A stretch of DNA of 64,000 bases from Nepenthes gracilis (lineage: Eukaryota; Streptophyta; Magnoliopsida; Caryophyllales; Nepenthaceae), in assembly GCA_033239525.1 (NCBI GenBank), contig BSYO01000014.1, positions 9,160,021 through 9,224,020 on the forward strand. The letters are read 5' to 3'. The notes below the pieces were generated by a model. The model saw nothing but the letters and a program-made list of their open reading frames with translations. It made no database searches and had not been told where the DNA came from. Positions 11,888 through 22,720 of the stretch are shown piece after piece; the first letter of the stretch is position 1; each line of letters opens with the position of its first letter. Made by a program: the position numbers and the translations under genes.

Positions 11888-12058
11888 GATGCTTTAGGTT
11901 TGATCTAAATCAATACGGAAACTTAAAGCAGGATAAGTTAAGGATAAAAAGGAATTAGCATTACTTATGTTTAGGAGGGAGTACTATGTGTTAGCCGCCT
12001 TTGGCTAGTAATCTGACCAAAAATGGTCTTTTCAGGAATCAAAGTCGTTGCTGAAGAC

Positions 12059-13717
12059 ATGTCAAATAGAGGAAAGACAGCCATCCGGACTAGCAACCCT
12101 CTAGACCCGAAGACAAGGTACTTAAACTTGCTAGACAGGATGATTGACGTCATAGAAGCCTTGGATCCACCAACTCCGATGACCGCCCCGATTCCTGTTC
12201 ATCAGGAGAAGTCGTTCTATGATCGCTTTACCAACGAGCGAGTTCCTGAATTCTTTGGAGAACCCGACCCATTGAAGGTGTACACCTGGATCCAGCGATT
12301 AAAGAAGGTGTTCGCAGTAATTAAGTGTCCTACCGGAGATAAGGTCCTATTCGCCACCCATAAGCTGGTGGGTGAGGCCCACCATTGGTGGGAGATGCAG
12401 AAGAGAGTCTCTGAGGTGCCAGAAAGGGAAATTTCTTGGGGAATGTTCGAAGCAGCATTTTTGGAAAAATACTTTCTCGCTAACCTTCGTGGAGAGAAAG
12501 AAGATGAATTCCTTCGCTTTAGGCAAGGCACTCGCACTGTGGCTGAGTATGATGCAAAATTTACAGAACTATCCCGCTATGCTCCTTATATGGTGGAGGA
12601 CTAGGAGAGAAATGTGAGAAGATTCTTTCAAGGGTTAAGAGACGATATTAGGAGACATCTCTCAACTTTAAAGTTGGCCACGTATGGAGAGGTGTTAGAA
12701 AGGGCCGTTATTTATGAGAAGGAACTGGAAAGGGGGCAATTTTTCAGACAGAGGACTCTTAATCAGGCTTCGAGGGCTAGTGCTAGTGGAGGACCTTTTA
12801 AGAAGGCAAAACCGTTGAAGTCCAGTAGGGAGCAGGACCAATTTGTACAGACCTCTCGAGCATCCAACAGTACATGTGATCATTGCGGAAGGGTGCATGA
12901 AGGGAAGCCGTGCTATAAGAAGCTGGGAGTCTGCTATAACTGTGGCCAAGGTGGACACATGACCAAGAACTACCCGCTTGCCAAACAAGTCCGAGAACTT
13001 AGGTCTCCCATTCTAGCTAAGGTGTTCGCTGTTTCTGCAAAGGAGGCCGAAACTTCTACTGAGGTAGTGGAAGGTACACTTTCTATCTGTGAAAATTCTA
13101 GTCATGTGCTCTTTGACTTAGGATCCAACCACTTGTTTGTCTCCCATGATTTTGCAAAATGTCTTACGACCCTCTCCCAAGTTCTTGGCTGTCCATTGAT
13201 GGTCGCCTCGCCCACAGGGTCGTCTATAATTTTAAATGTTGTGTATCCAGAGAGTCCGGTTGAATTGAATGGATTCGTGATGCCTGTTAATCTAGTTTTG
13301 CTAGAAATGAAGGACTTTGATGCAATCCTGGGAATTGATTGGTTTGCAAGGCATCATGCCCAAATTGATTGTTTTCAAAAAAGAGTGGAATTCGCCATCC
13401 CTGGAAACAAGCCCTACTATAATCAGGGAGTCCGGCGTAAGGAAGCATCTTGCTTCATTTCGGCCCTCCATACCTGGCACTTGATTGGTAATGGGTGCCA
13501 AGCTTACCTAGCCTTCGCTAGAGTGACTGAGGGTCAAGGAACTCTGACCAAAGAGATTCCTATGGTATGTGAGTTCAAAGATCTATTTCCTAATAAATTA
13601 CCTGGGCTGCCACCCAGACGGGAAATAGAATTTGGAATAGAATTAGTGCCTGGAGCAGCGTCAATATCTAAAGCGCCATATAGGATGGCGCCGGTTGAAC
13701 TTAAGGAGTTAAAATAG
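12059..13717 (+). pseudogene. D1 gag-protease (one in-frame TAG)
   Basis: Starts ATG at 12059 (MSNRGKTAIRT), as in related gag proteins. The capsid-like part (about 12210-12750) has VPEFFGEPDPLKVYTWIQRL and HHWWEMQKR. Two zinc knuckles follow (about 12873-12975): CDHCGRVHEGKPC, and CYNCGQGGHMTKNY, in which the last cysteine has become tyrosine. Protease follows with LFDLGSNHLF (about 13110), where the usual catalytic D-S/T-G reads D-L-G, and ILGIDWFARHH (about 13330). The only break in the frame is TAG at 12602-12604. The frame closes at TAG 13715-13717 directly before the RT region, which continues in the same frame. Gag would form particles and package element RNA; protease would cut the polyprotein. 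Confidence 0.85.
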
Positions 13718-15040
13718 CAGTTGCAGGAGTTGTTAGATAAGGGTTTCATCCGGCCGAGTGTGTCTCCATGGGGTGTACTGGTCCAATTTATAAGAAAGAA
13801 GGACAAGACTTTGAGGTTATGCGTAGATTATCGGGAACTAAAAAAAATTACTACGAAGAATAAATATCCTTTTCCAAGGATAGAAGACCTCCTTAACTAG
13901 TTACAAGGAGCTTGTGTATTCTCAAAGATCAACCTTAGATCCGGTTACCACTAGCTTCGGATCAGAAGGGATGATGTAGCAAAGACTGCTTTCCGAACTA
14001 GATATGGGCACTATGAGTTTGTAGTAATGCCATTTGGGTTAACTAACACTCTAGTCGTTTTTATGGACTTGATGAACCAAGTTTTTCAACCCTATTTGGA
14101 CAAGTTTGTGATAGTCTTTATTGATGACATCCTTGTGTATTCGAAGAGTCATGAGGAACATTGGAGGATTACTCTTCTGATTCTTAGAGGGCACTAGCTA
14201 TTCGCCAAACTAAATAAGTGAGAATTCTGGTTAGAGGAAGTGGGATGCCTTGGACACATCATTTCCAAAGAAGGGATTTCCGTTGACCCTAAGAAGGTGG
14301 AGGCAGTGGTGAAATGGAGCCGGCCAACCTTTGTGACCGAGGTACGGAGCTTCTTAGGCATGGCAGGATATTACAGACGGTTTGTGAAAAAATTCTCTCA
14401 AATCGCCTTACCTCTCACACAACTAACAAAGAAAGAGGCTAAGTTTGAGTAGACCAGTGACTGTGAAGGGAGCTTTCAAGTACTAAAAGATCAGCTATCT
14501 TCTACACCGGTCCTGACCATTCCGAATGAATCAGGAGGATTGATTGTCTATTGTGATGCCTCAAAGATTTGGTTGGGCTGTGTTTTAATGCAGCACGGAA
14601 GGATAGTTGCCTATGGGTCGCGATAGTTGAAGGATCATGAAAGGAATTACCCAACTCACGATCTAGAATTGACTACAGTAGTGTTTGCGCTAAAAATCTG
14701 GAGACATTACCTGTATGGTGAGAGATTCTTGGTCTATTTCAATTACAAAAGTTTAAAGTATTTATTCTCTCAAAAGGAACTGAACATGCGGCAGCGAAGG
14801 TGGATTGAGTTTCTAAAGGATTATGATTGTGAAATCCAGTACGAGCCAGGTAAGGCCAATGTGGTCCCCGATGTACTAAGCCGACAACCAAATATCTTGG
14901 CAAGGATGCAGGTCAAGCAAATGGAAATGCTGGACTGCTTAATGTACAATGACGTCCAACGATATGTTCGGGGAAAGCGAATGATTCTAACTTATCTTCA
15001 AGTCAAGCCAGAGGTGATGGATGAGGTTAAAGGAGGGTAG
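13718..15040 (+). pseudogene. D1 reverse transcriptase and RNase H
   Basis: In frame with the upstream gag-protease. RT motifs in order: [46 protein letters not shown], and the catalytic [11 protein letters not shown] (about 14110), which is intact. RNase H has VYCDASK (about 14555), [20 protein letters not shown] and [11 protein letters not shown]. Stops interrupt at about 13899, 13952, 14197, 14219, 14450 and 14624. Most sit where relatives have Gln (CAG) or Trp (TGG), so they look like C-to-T or G-to-A changes; the frame itself is kept from 12059 to 15040. Confidence 0.85.
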
Positions 15041-15049
15041 ATTCCTTGT

Positions 15050-16440
15050 TAATATCATGAGTGATCTGAACTGAGATTCCTAAAGTGATTTTCATGTTAA
15101 GCCGGATGGAGCATTGAGGTTTAGGGATCGATTATGTGTGCTGGACAACAATGAGTTAAAAGAGAAAATTTTTAAGGAATCCCATAGATCATGGTACACA
15201 ATCCACCCAGGAGTCAATAAGATGTGCCAGGACTTAAAGAAAATATTCCGGTGGAGGAATATGAAGAGGGACATCGTAACTTACGTAGAAAAATATCTGG
15301 TGTGCCAACAAGTGAAGGTGGAAAGGAGGAAACCATCTGGGTTATTGCAACCAATGCTGCTTCTAGGCTGAAAATGGGAAGATATTACCATGGACTTCGT
15401 GATCGGCCTACCAAGGACGCCAAGAAAACACGAAGCTGTTTGGATTATAGTTGATCAGCTGACAAAGTCAGCCCATTTCCTAGCAATCCGGACGACTTAC
15501 TCCTGTGATAAACTGGCCCAGCTGTATGTAAATGAGGTCGTCAGGCTTCATGGGTTGCCTGCCTCTATTGTATCAGATAGAGACCCTCGCTTTGTTTTGA
15601 GGTTCTGGAAGAGTTTATATAAGGAATTGGTGACAGAATTGAAATTTAGCACTACTTATCATCCGAAAACCGATGGCCAGTTAGAACGGATGATTCAGAT
15701 CCTTGAGGATATGCTAAGGGCCTCAATCTTAGAGGTGAAAGGGACTTAGGACAATTTCTTAGCCTTGACAGAATTCGCATATAATAACAGTTATCAGGCC
15801 AGCATAGACATGACTCCTTTTGAGGCCTTGTATGGGAGAAGATGTAGATCACCGATTCACTGGGAGGAGCCCGTAGATAGGAGAATTTTGGGTCCAGAAT
15901 TGTTAAGGAGATGACGAAGAAGATAAGGTTAGTACATGATAATCTAAGGGTTGCCCAGAGCAGACAAAAGAGCTATACAGACCAGAGGAGATCTGCATTG
16001 AAGTTTGATGAAGGCGACCTTGTATTCCTAAAGGTATCGCCATCTAAAGGGACGACCAGATTCGGGGTAAAGGAAAGCCTGAAGCCACAATTTATTGGCC
16101 CTTTCGAGGTTTTAGAAAGGATCGAGAGGTGGCCTACCACTAGCTAGCAGTACTACCAAGCTTTGCAGAAGTACATGACGTATTTCATGTATCATTGCTT
16201 AGGAAATATGTCCATGATCCTACTCATGTGATCGAGTTCGAGCCTTTGGCAATTGACAAGGACTTATCCTACGAAGAGGAGCCGATGCAGATTTTGGATT
16301 GAAGGGAACAAATGCTACGTACAAAGTCAATCTCCTTAATAAAGGTATTCTGGAAAAACCACTCACCTAAAGAAGCAACTTGGGAACGAGAGGAAGAGAT
16401 TTGAAACAAGTATCCCACTTGTTTCCTTGAGGTTAGTAAC
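15050..16440 (+). pseudogene. D1 integrase and chromodomain
   Basis: A frameshift near 15041-15110 moves the reading frame. The zinc-binding part (15114-15371) has HRSWYTIHPGVNKM and YLVCQQVKVERRKPSG. The catalytic core (15390-15750) keeps the three acidic positions: TMDFVIGLP, IVSDRDPRF, and QLERMIQILEDML. TAG occurs at 15747. A second shift lies near 15900. The C-terminal part (15911-16147) has KPQFIGPFEVLERI, and the chromodomain (about 16200-16410) has SLIKVFWKNHSPKEATW. The wild-type enzyme would join the 3' ends of the cDNA to target DNA. Confidence 0.85.
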
Positions 16441-16471
16441 TGCATTTAAAATTTCGAGGACAGAATTTCAA

Positions 16472-16486
16472 TAAGTGGGGGAGAAT
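16472..16486 (+). other. polypurine tract of D1
   Basis: AAGTGGGGGAGAAT lies immediately upstream of the LTR start TGTAAGG, as expected of the plus-strand primer site. It shows that 16487-19160 is a 3' LTR rather than a solo LTR. Confidence 0.85.
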
Positions 16487-16528
16487 TGTAAGGACCAAAT
16501 CCTTTTGAGGCAAAGGGGTAATTGTAAT

Positions 16529-16885
16529 CCGGTCAACAACTGTTGACCGGAGAGCTTAGAAGAAGACTTATCCGGTCAATAGGAATTGACCAGAAGGAAG
16601 GAAAAAGGAAAGTAATCGGGTCAACGCTAGTTTGACCGAAAAATATTGAATGTAAGATAATCCGATCAATGTTTGTTGACCGAAATGTGTAAATAGGAGC
16701 AATGAAATCCAGTCAATACCAGTTGACCAGAAGCGCGAAAATCCAGTCAACGATAGTTGATCGGAAATAAAGGATGAACATTTAAAAGAATTAAAGGCGA
16801 ATCGGGTTAAGAAGAAGGCCTAAAGTGCTGAGACAATAGAAAGCCCTAAAAGAAGACATAACCGGTCAATGCTAGTTGACCAAAA
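16529..16885 (+). repeat. inverted TTGACC (W-box) pairs in D1 LTR
   Basis: About six pairs of GGTCAAC...GTTGACC facing each other lie in the U3 upstream of the TATA box. The first is a perfect inverted repeat: CCGGTCAACA, two bases, TGTTGACCGG (16529-16550). Others near 16575, 16620, 16667, 16711, 16747 and 16863 are imperfect. TTGACC/T is the core of the W-box bound by plant WRKY factors, so this is a candidate enhancer responding to stress or defence signals. Confidence 0.6.
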
Positions 16886-17137
16886 CAATAAGGAAGCCCT
16901 TACGAAAAGTAAAGTCAGAATGACCATACTTGAGTAGGTAACCTACTACCAACCACCCTGATGACCTTATAGAAAAGAAGTACAAGAAGTTGACCAGCCC
17001 TACTTACTACCACCAACCCCAATGCCTATAAGTAATGGCCCCCCATGAGTTAGGATAAGAAGCTAGGCAAATGACCAGGTGAAGGCATTAAGAACTTCGA
17101 GCCAGAACTAAGTGAAAGGTTCATAGATCCAATCTAG

Positions 17138-18757
17138 GCAAGAGTACTCACCTTGTTGTTGATCATATGTTTAATGCAAGTATACCTTGTTTTAAGATCA
17201 TGATTTAATGCAAGTGTACTTATGTTTGCATGGCAAGTATGTCTGATTTTTGATGAACTTATGTTACGGTATGTATGATATTTGTTCTGATCGTTTAATT
17301 TAAGGAAGAATATCTGTAAACCGTATGTTAAAAGAAGCCCTGTTATTCATAATGTTTGGTTTCTTTATGCACGAAGTAGGGTTATTTGTCGATCTGCATA
17401 AACTTCGATAATTGCATGTTTAAGGAAATGACTTCTGACCTTTGAGAAAAGACCTCCAGCTTCGTTAAAAGAAAGGTATTCGGCATTTGTTCCATGAAAT
17501 TGAAACCAGCCCTAAAGTGTATATTGAAACCAGCGAGTGTCCCATGAATTTGGAATCGGCCTTAGAACGTATTTTGAAATTGGAACTTGTCCCATGAAAA
17601 TTGAAACCGGCCTTAGAGCATGTAATTTGAAATCGGAATTTGTCCCATGAAAATTGAAACCGGCCTTAAGAGTATTTATTCTGAAATCGGAATTTTGTCC
17701 CCTGAGAATTGGAACTGGCCTTAAGAGCATGTATTTTGAAATCAGAATTTGTCCCATGAAAATTCAAACCGGCCTTAGAGCCTGTATTTTGAAATCAAAA
17801 TTTATCCCATGAAAATTGAAACCGGCCTTAGAGCATGTATTTTGAAATCAGAATTTGTCCCATGAAAATTGAAACTGGCCTTAAGAGCATGGATTTTGAA
17901 ATCGGAATTTGTCCCATAAAAATTGAAACCGGCCTTAGAGCATGTTTTGAAATCGGAATTTACCCCATGAGATTGAAACCGGCCTTAGAGCATGTTTTGA
18001 AATCGAAATGTCCCATGGATTTGAAACTGGCTTGTAAAGCGACGTATAAGATCAATGATTTGAAACCGACTTTTGAGAAAAGACTTCCGGCTTTGATAAG
18101 TAAGACTTCTGATATTTTGACAAAAGACCTTCGGTTTTAAGATGTTAAAGGAAAGGCTATACGGACTTCAATTGTTTGATGTTAAGAACAAAGGCTATAA
18201 GAACAAGGAAAAATGTATGTAATCCGAACAGCAAGTGGAGCTCTACGACTTCTGACTTTTGAACTATGATGGATGGCCATTAAAGAATATGAACTAAGAA
18301 CCGAGTTTCCATTAAACTTGCTGTTAAAGATGGATGAAGGATATTGGAGTAACACTCGAGGACTGCCCCTGGGCCACGGGGGAATTTCTGGTGGTACAAG
18401 TCTTATGGACTACGGCCTCGTATGCCGGGTTAAAGGCATTACTTCCCGCCTTTGGGAGCATAATGAGAGGATATGGCTCTAGGTTATGGGGTAGCACACA
18501 ACCCTTCCTCGATGTTGTCCGCTCCCGTTCGGTCCCTAAAGTTGATAAGTATTTTGTTCGGCTTTTATGAATTTTCTAAAGACAAGATAATAAGAACAAG
18601 AACAAGGAACTCTAAACTTAAGAAGAAACAATATGGTGATTTTCGTATGCTAAGTTATGTTATGAAACCTTTACCTAGATCCGATGATATGTATGTTAAT
18701 ATTTTCTGTATGTGGGTACCTTGCTGGGCTTTGTAGCTCACTCTTGTAATTTTTCAG
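17138..18757 (+). other. candidate GC-AG intron inside D1 LTR
   Basis: The left edge AATCTAG|GCAAGAGTACTC lies about 110 bases after the TATA box. The right edge is a pyrimidine tract with TTTTTCAG|ATGATG. Length is about 1.62 kb. Solo LTR D2 has the same pair of sites (37288-38547). The long satellite array is wholly inside the candidate intron. Confidence 0.4.
17475..18030 (+). repeat. tandem array, unit about 50-58 bases
   Basis: About ten head-to-tail units, each close to TTTGAAATCGGAATTTGTCCC followed by ATGAAAATTGAAACCGGCC and TTAGAGCATG. Units vary by small indels and point changes. The array is absent from D2 and D3, which carry other arrays at the same relative place, so this part of the LTR evolves by repeat expansion. 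Confidence 0.8.
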
Positions 18758-19160
18758 ATGATGAAGTAACTAGATGGCATACCTGGCTGGTGCTGATCTG
18801 TGAAGGAGTTGATGTATTTCCTTTTGATGTTTTGAGAAGGACTTGTAAAAACATTTCACTGTAAAAGAATTTATGGATGTTAGCATGTTTCCGTAATTAT
18901 AATGTGAAAGAATGAAGTTGATATTTCTATTAGCATCTCATTTCATGTCAAGGACTTCGTGTCGACTAACCCTAATATGGAGTTATAACTTTGATGGCCA
19001 ACTCAAGGAGTTTGGCCTCAAGCGATCTTGTGTTCATGATAGGGTATGTTTAAAGTAAAGAAAATTTTTTTTTGTCCACCAGGTTAGTATTATACCATAT
19101 ATGTGTAAAGGTTAGGATTGACGGCGGCCGTATATGGTGGAATATGACTGGTCCGTCACA

Positions 19161-20840
19161 TCTTTTCACTTTCAACTGGGAATGGGCAATGGTTGAAATA
19201 ATCCAGAAGGCTTCTTTCTCTCAACCTTCAGTTGCTGACAAATAAGACATCGTCCAACGAAGGCAACAATCTCCCTCCGTATGTTCCTCCACCAAAATAT
19301 TTTTCTCAGGTCCCGGTACATTATGTTTACTCCGGGGTGGATTGTGTATTTAGTTTAGTGAGTCCCCTTTATGATTCCTTCTTTCAACTCTTTGTCATCT
19401 GATACACACAGCCACTCCCAGAATCTTAGAATGCCATCAGCACATACATTAAAATCAATATGGGAGTCTCCACTAAGGTCACTAGCAATGTCTGCCAAAA
19501 ATGGATCCCTCATTTGCCCTTTCTTGACCCTTTGGAGGATCTCGGACTGCACTTACAAAAAGGATAGCATCATCCTATGTCCTTTTACATAACATTGGAT
19601 ATCACAGGATTTCAAGCAGTCTAGCATCTCCATTTGCTTGACCTGTAATCTTGCTACAAAACTAGTCTAACGGCTCAAGGCATCCACAACCACATTTGCC
19701 TTCCCGTTGGTAGTGGATCTCGCAATCAAGTCTTTAAGAAACTTGATCCACCTCCGTTGCCTCATATTCAGTTCTTTTTGTGAAAATAAATATTTGAGGC
19801 TTTGGTGGTTAGAATGCACCAAAACTTCTCTCCATACAAGTAGTGCCTCTAGATTTTTAGTGCGAACACCACAACAACCAACTTCAAATCATGGGTCGGG
19901 TAGTTCTTTTCTTGTTCCTTCAACTGTCGGGATCCATAAGCTACCACCTTCCCCTTTTGCATCAAAACACAACCAAAGCCATATTTAGAGGCGTCACAAT
20001 ACACCTTGTAACCTTCCGAGTTGTCAGAAATGGTCAAAATCGGTGCCGAAGTTAAGCAATCTTTCAACATCTGGAAGCTTCGGTCACACTCATCTGTCCA
20101 TTCAAAACTGGTTTCTTTCCTCGTTAAATGAGTGAGGGGTAGAGCAATCGAGAGAAATTTTTCACAAAACGACGGTAATACTCGACCATCCCCAAAAAGC
20201 TATGAACCTCTGTCACAGTCATGGGTCAACTCCAACTAACCATTGCCTCAACTTTCTTTGGGACTACTGAAACACCACCATCGGAAATAACGTGACCCAA
20301 AAATACTACATTATCGAGCCAAAACTCACATTTCTTTAACTTTACAAACAATTGATGTTCCCAAAGAGTTTGAAGCACAATTCTCAAATGCTCCTCGTGC
20401 TCGGTTTGTCCCTTGGAATAAATCAAAATGTCATCGATGAAGACCACGATAAATTTGTCTAAATACGGCTAGAAGACCCGATTCATTAAATTCATAAATG
20501 CAGCAGGTGTATTTGTCAATCCGAATGGCATCACAATAAATTCATAATGTCCATACCTCGTTTGGAAATCCGTCTTTGCCACGTTTTCCTACTTGATACG
20601 GAGCTGATAATATCCAGACTGGAGGTCAATTTTAGAGAACACACGGGCCCCCTATAACTGATCAAAAAGATCGTCGATTCGTGGCAAGGGATACTTGTTT
20701 TTTATCATGATTTTGTTCGGCTTGCGATAATCAAAGCATAACTACAAAGTCCCATCCTTCTTCTTCACAAATAGGACTGGAGCACCCCATGGAGAGACAC
20801 TGGGTCTAATGAAACCCAAGTCCAGAAGGTCCTGCAGTTA
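19161..20840 (-). pseudogene. element B pol: RT, RNase H and start of integrase
   Basis: Minus strand. RT (20840-20160) has [50 protein letters not shown], and an intact [13 protein letters not shown] (about 20435). RNase H (20070-19640) has [20 protein letters not shown] and [10 protein letters not shown]. The integrase zinc-binding part (19552-19161) is cut off by the D1 LTR. Stops at several Gln or Trp codons show it is dead, but the frame is largely kept. The pol ends at 19161 because the remainder, up to LTR B2, is missing. Confidence 0.85.
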
Positions 20841-22517
20841 CTACTTCAGTTCTTTTAGCTCGGTAGGAGCCATACGATATGGACCCTTTGAAATAGGCAT
20901 TGATCCAGGCGTAAGATCAATCCCAAATTCAATCTCTCGGTGAGGAGGAAGAGTTGTCAATTTATCAAGAAACACATCCTCAAACTCACGCACTATTAGG
21001 ATTTCTTTCACTGATAATTCATGGCCTTCATCCATACTAACATAAGCCAAGTAGGCTTCACATCCACCTTTCAACAGGTGACGGGCTTGAAAAGTTGAAA
21101 TGAAGTTGGATGATTCTACCCGTCGGATTCCATGGATGTGGAAGGGTTCACATCCCAAAATTGCAAAATTCAACCTTCTTATGGAAATAGTCAATGGTTG
21201 CATGATTTTGAGACAACCAATCCATACCCAAAATAACATTGAAACCATGCATATTAAGAAGAATCAAGTCAACATTTAGAGGCAGTCCATTCACTTCAAT
21301 AACACACCCCGGGTAAGAGACATAAGTGATAATAGAGGATCCCATCGGTGTGGACACCACCCGAGAGTAGTCGAGGGTCACGGGCGGGATTGTAATTTGG
21401 TGAGCAATTTGGGGAGAAATAAAAGAGTGGGTGGACCCAGAATCAAATAACACTAAACAAGAAATACCACAAACAAGGAGGATACCTTCCACCATGTCAT
21501 CTGTTGGTTTAGTCTCACTTGGTGATACTACAAAAGCTTTTCCTTGAATGGTAGGCTTTAATGCATGAATCCTTGGTGCTTGAGGACATTCTTTGGCTTT
21601 ATGTCCTACTTGACCACAATTGAAGCAACCATCAATCAATTTGAAACAAGGTCTACCCCTATGCATCTTCCCACAATGTTTGCATGAACCCACTGAAGCT
21701 TGGGAAGACAACGAGATCTGACCATTCTTTTGCTCGAAAACTGATTGTTTAGACTTCTTGAATAATCTTCCCGAGCTAGCCCCTGAACTCATACTGATCC
21801 CGCTCTTACCTAACGACCTCTTCTTGAAAAATTTCCCATTTGTTTGCTCTTGTTTGTAAATCAGAACTCGGTCCAACACATAGCATAAGTTGTCAGTTTG
21901 AGAGTCTCCAATTGCTAGCGGATATCATCCCGCAAGCCCAGAAGAAACTTCCTTGCCTTTTTCTCTTCCTCATCCACTATGTAAGGGGCGAACTATGACA
22001 ACTCAGTAAACTTGGCATCATACTCTACCACGGTCCGACCGCCTTGCCTCAACTGTATAAATTCTTTTTCTTTTTAGATACGGAGGCTGGAAGGAAAATA
22101 TTTTTCCAAGAATTCCTCCTCAAACATCTGCCAAGTAATCTCTCCCTTCAGCACCCCCAAGGCTCTCTTCTTCATCTGTCACCAGTGATGGCCCTCTCCC
22201 TCGAACCGATAGGGGGCAAATAAGACCCTATCTTCCTCAAGATAACGAATCACAGCAAATACCTTCTTTATTCTTTCCAGCCATGTCTCCGCTTTGATGG
22301 GGTTGGGGTCTTCCAGAAACTCTGGAACTTGCTCTTGTACAAAGCGGTCATATGCAGAGGGTCTAGGATTTACAGAGGCCTAAACAGGGCTGGAGCAAGA
22401 TTCCGCTACCCCAAGATCTCAATAATGTCTACCATGCGGCCCAACAGATTCATACATTTAGCCTCCCCGCCTTGAGGCTGTCCACCACCTTGGGTACTTC
22501 TACGTCTTGGTGGCATC
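20841..22517 (-). pseudogene. element B gag-protease
   Basis: Starts ATG near 22517 (MPPRRRSTQGGG). The N-terminal capsid part is damaged by stops and shifts to about 21880. From 21879 to 21148 one frame is open, with zinc knuckles CKHCGKMHRGRPC and CFNCGQVGHKAKEC, both complete, then protease with the intact active site LFDSGSTHSFIS and ILGMDWLSQNHA. A shift moves the frame to 21248-20841, ending APTELKELK and then TAG at 20843-20841, just before the RT region, followed at once by TAA. Confidence 0.85.
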
Positions 22518-22707
22518 TTGACTTCAAGAAATGACTCGAAATAGGAATGGTTTATAGATTAGTCAAAGATCAATCTCTAGACTTCATATATTATTATTAC
22601 GCTACAGCCCTAAACTTATTTCTTACTAAGTTACGTGGACTAGGATGACTAAATTCTCTATCCTATGCTTCCGCTTAAGATTTCGATCAAAACCTATGGC
22701 ATCCCTT

Positions 22708-22720
22708 TCTCTATACCAAC
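22708..22720 (-). other. primer-binding site of element B
   Basis: The minus strand reads TTGGTATAGAG just inside the LTR end. This is one change from TGGTATCAGAG, the usual complement of the 3' end of initiator methionine tRNA. It identifies B3 as the 5' LTR. Confidence 0.75.

Larger units (their letters stand above)
11888..19160 (+). mobile_element. Ty3/Gypsy chromovirus D1 (gag-pol and 3' LTR, 5' LTR missing)
   Basis: A plus-strand element with a leader (11888-12058), gag, protease, RT, RNase H, integrase, chromodomain, polypurine tract and a 3' LTR of 2.67 kb. No 5' LTR is present: its leader abuts the truncated LTR B2. The right end is flanked by minus-strand integrase sequence of element B. 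The missing part of B (integrase core to U3) and the missing 5' LTR of D1 are adjacent, so one deletion after insertion would explain both. This is the best preserved coding region in the window. Confidence 0.8.
16487..19160 (+). mobile_element. 3' LTR of D1
   Basis: Begins TGTAAGGACC and ends GGTCCGTCACA. In order it holds inverted TTGACC pairs (16529-16885), a TATA box CTATAAG (about 17027), the donor-like site CTAG|GCAAGAG (17138), a long tandem array (17475-18030), a conserved GAGGACTGCCCCTGGGCC block (18357-18380), the phrase CTGGGCTTTGTAGCTCAC and the TTTTTCAG acceptor-like site (18757). The same family gives solo LTRs D2 and D3. In this copy the acceptor-side peptide frame is shortened by a deletion. 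Confidence 0.85.
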
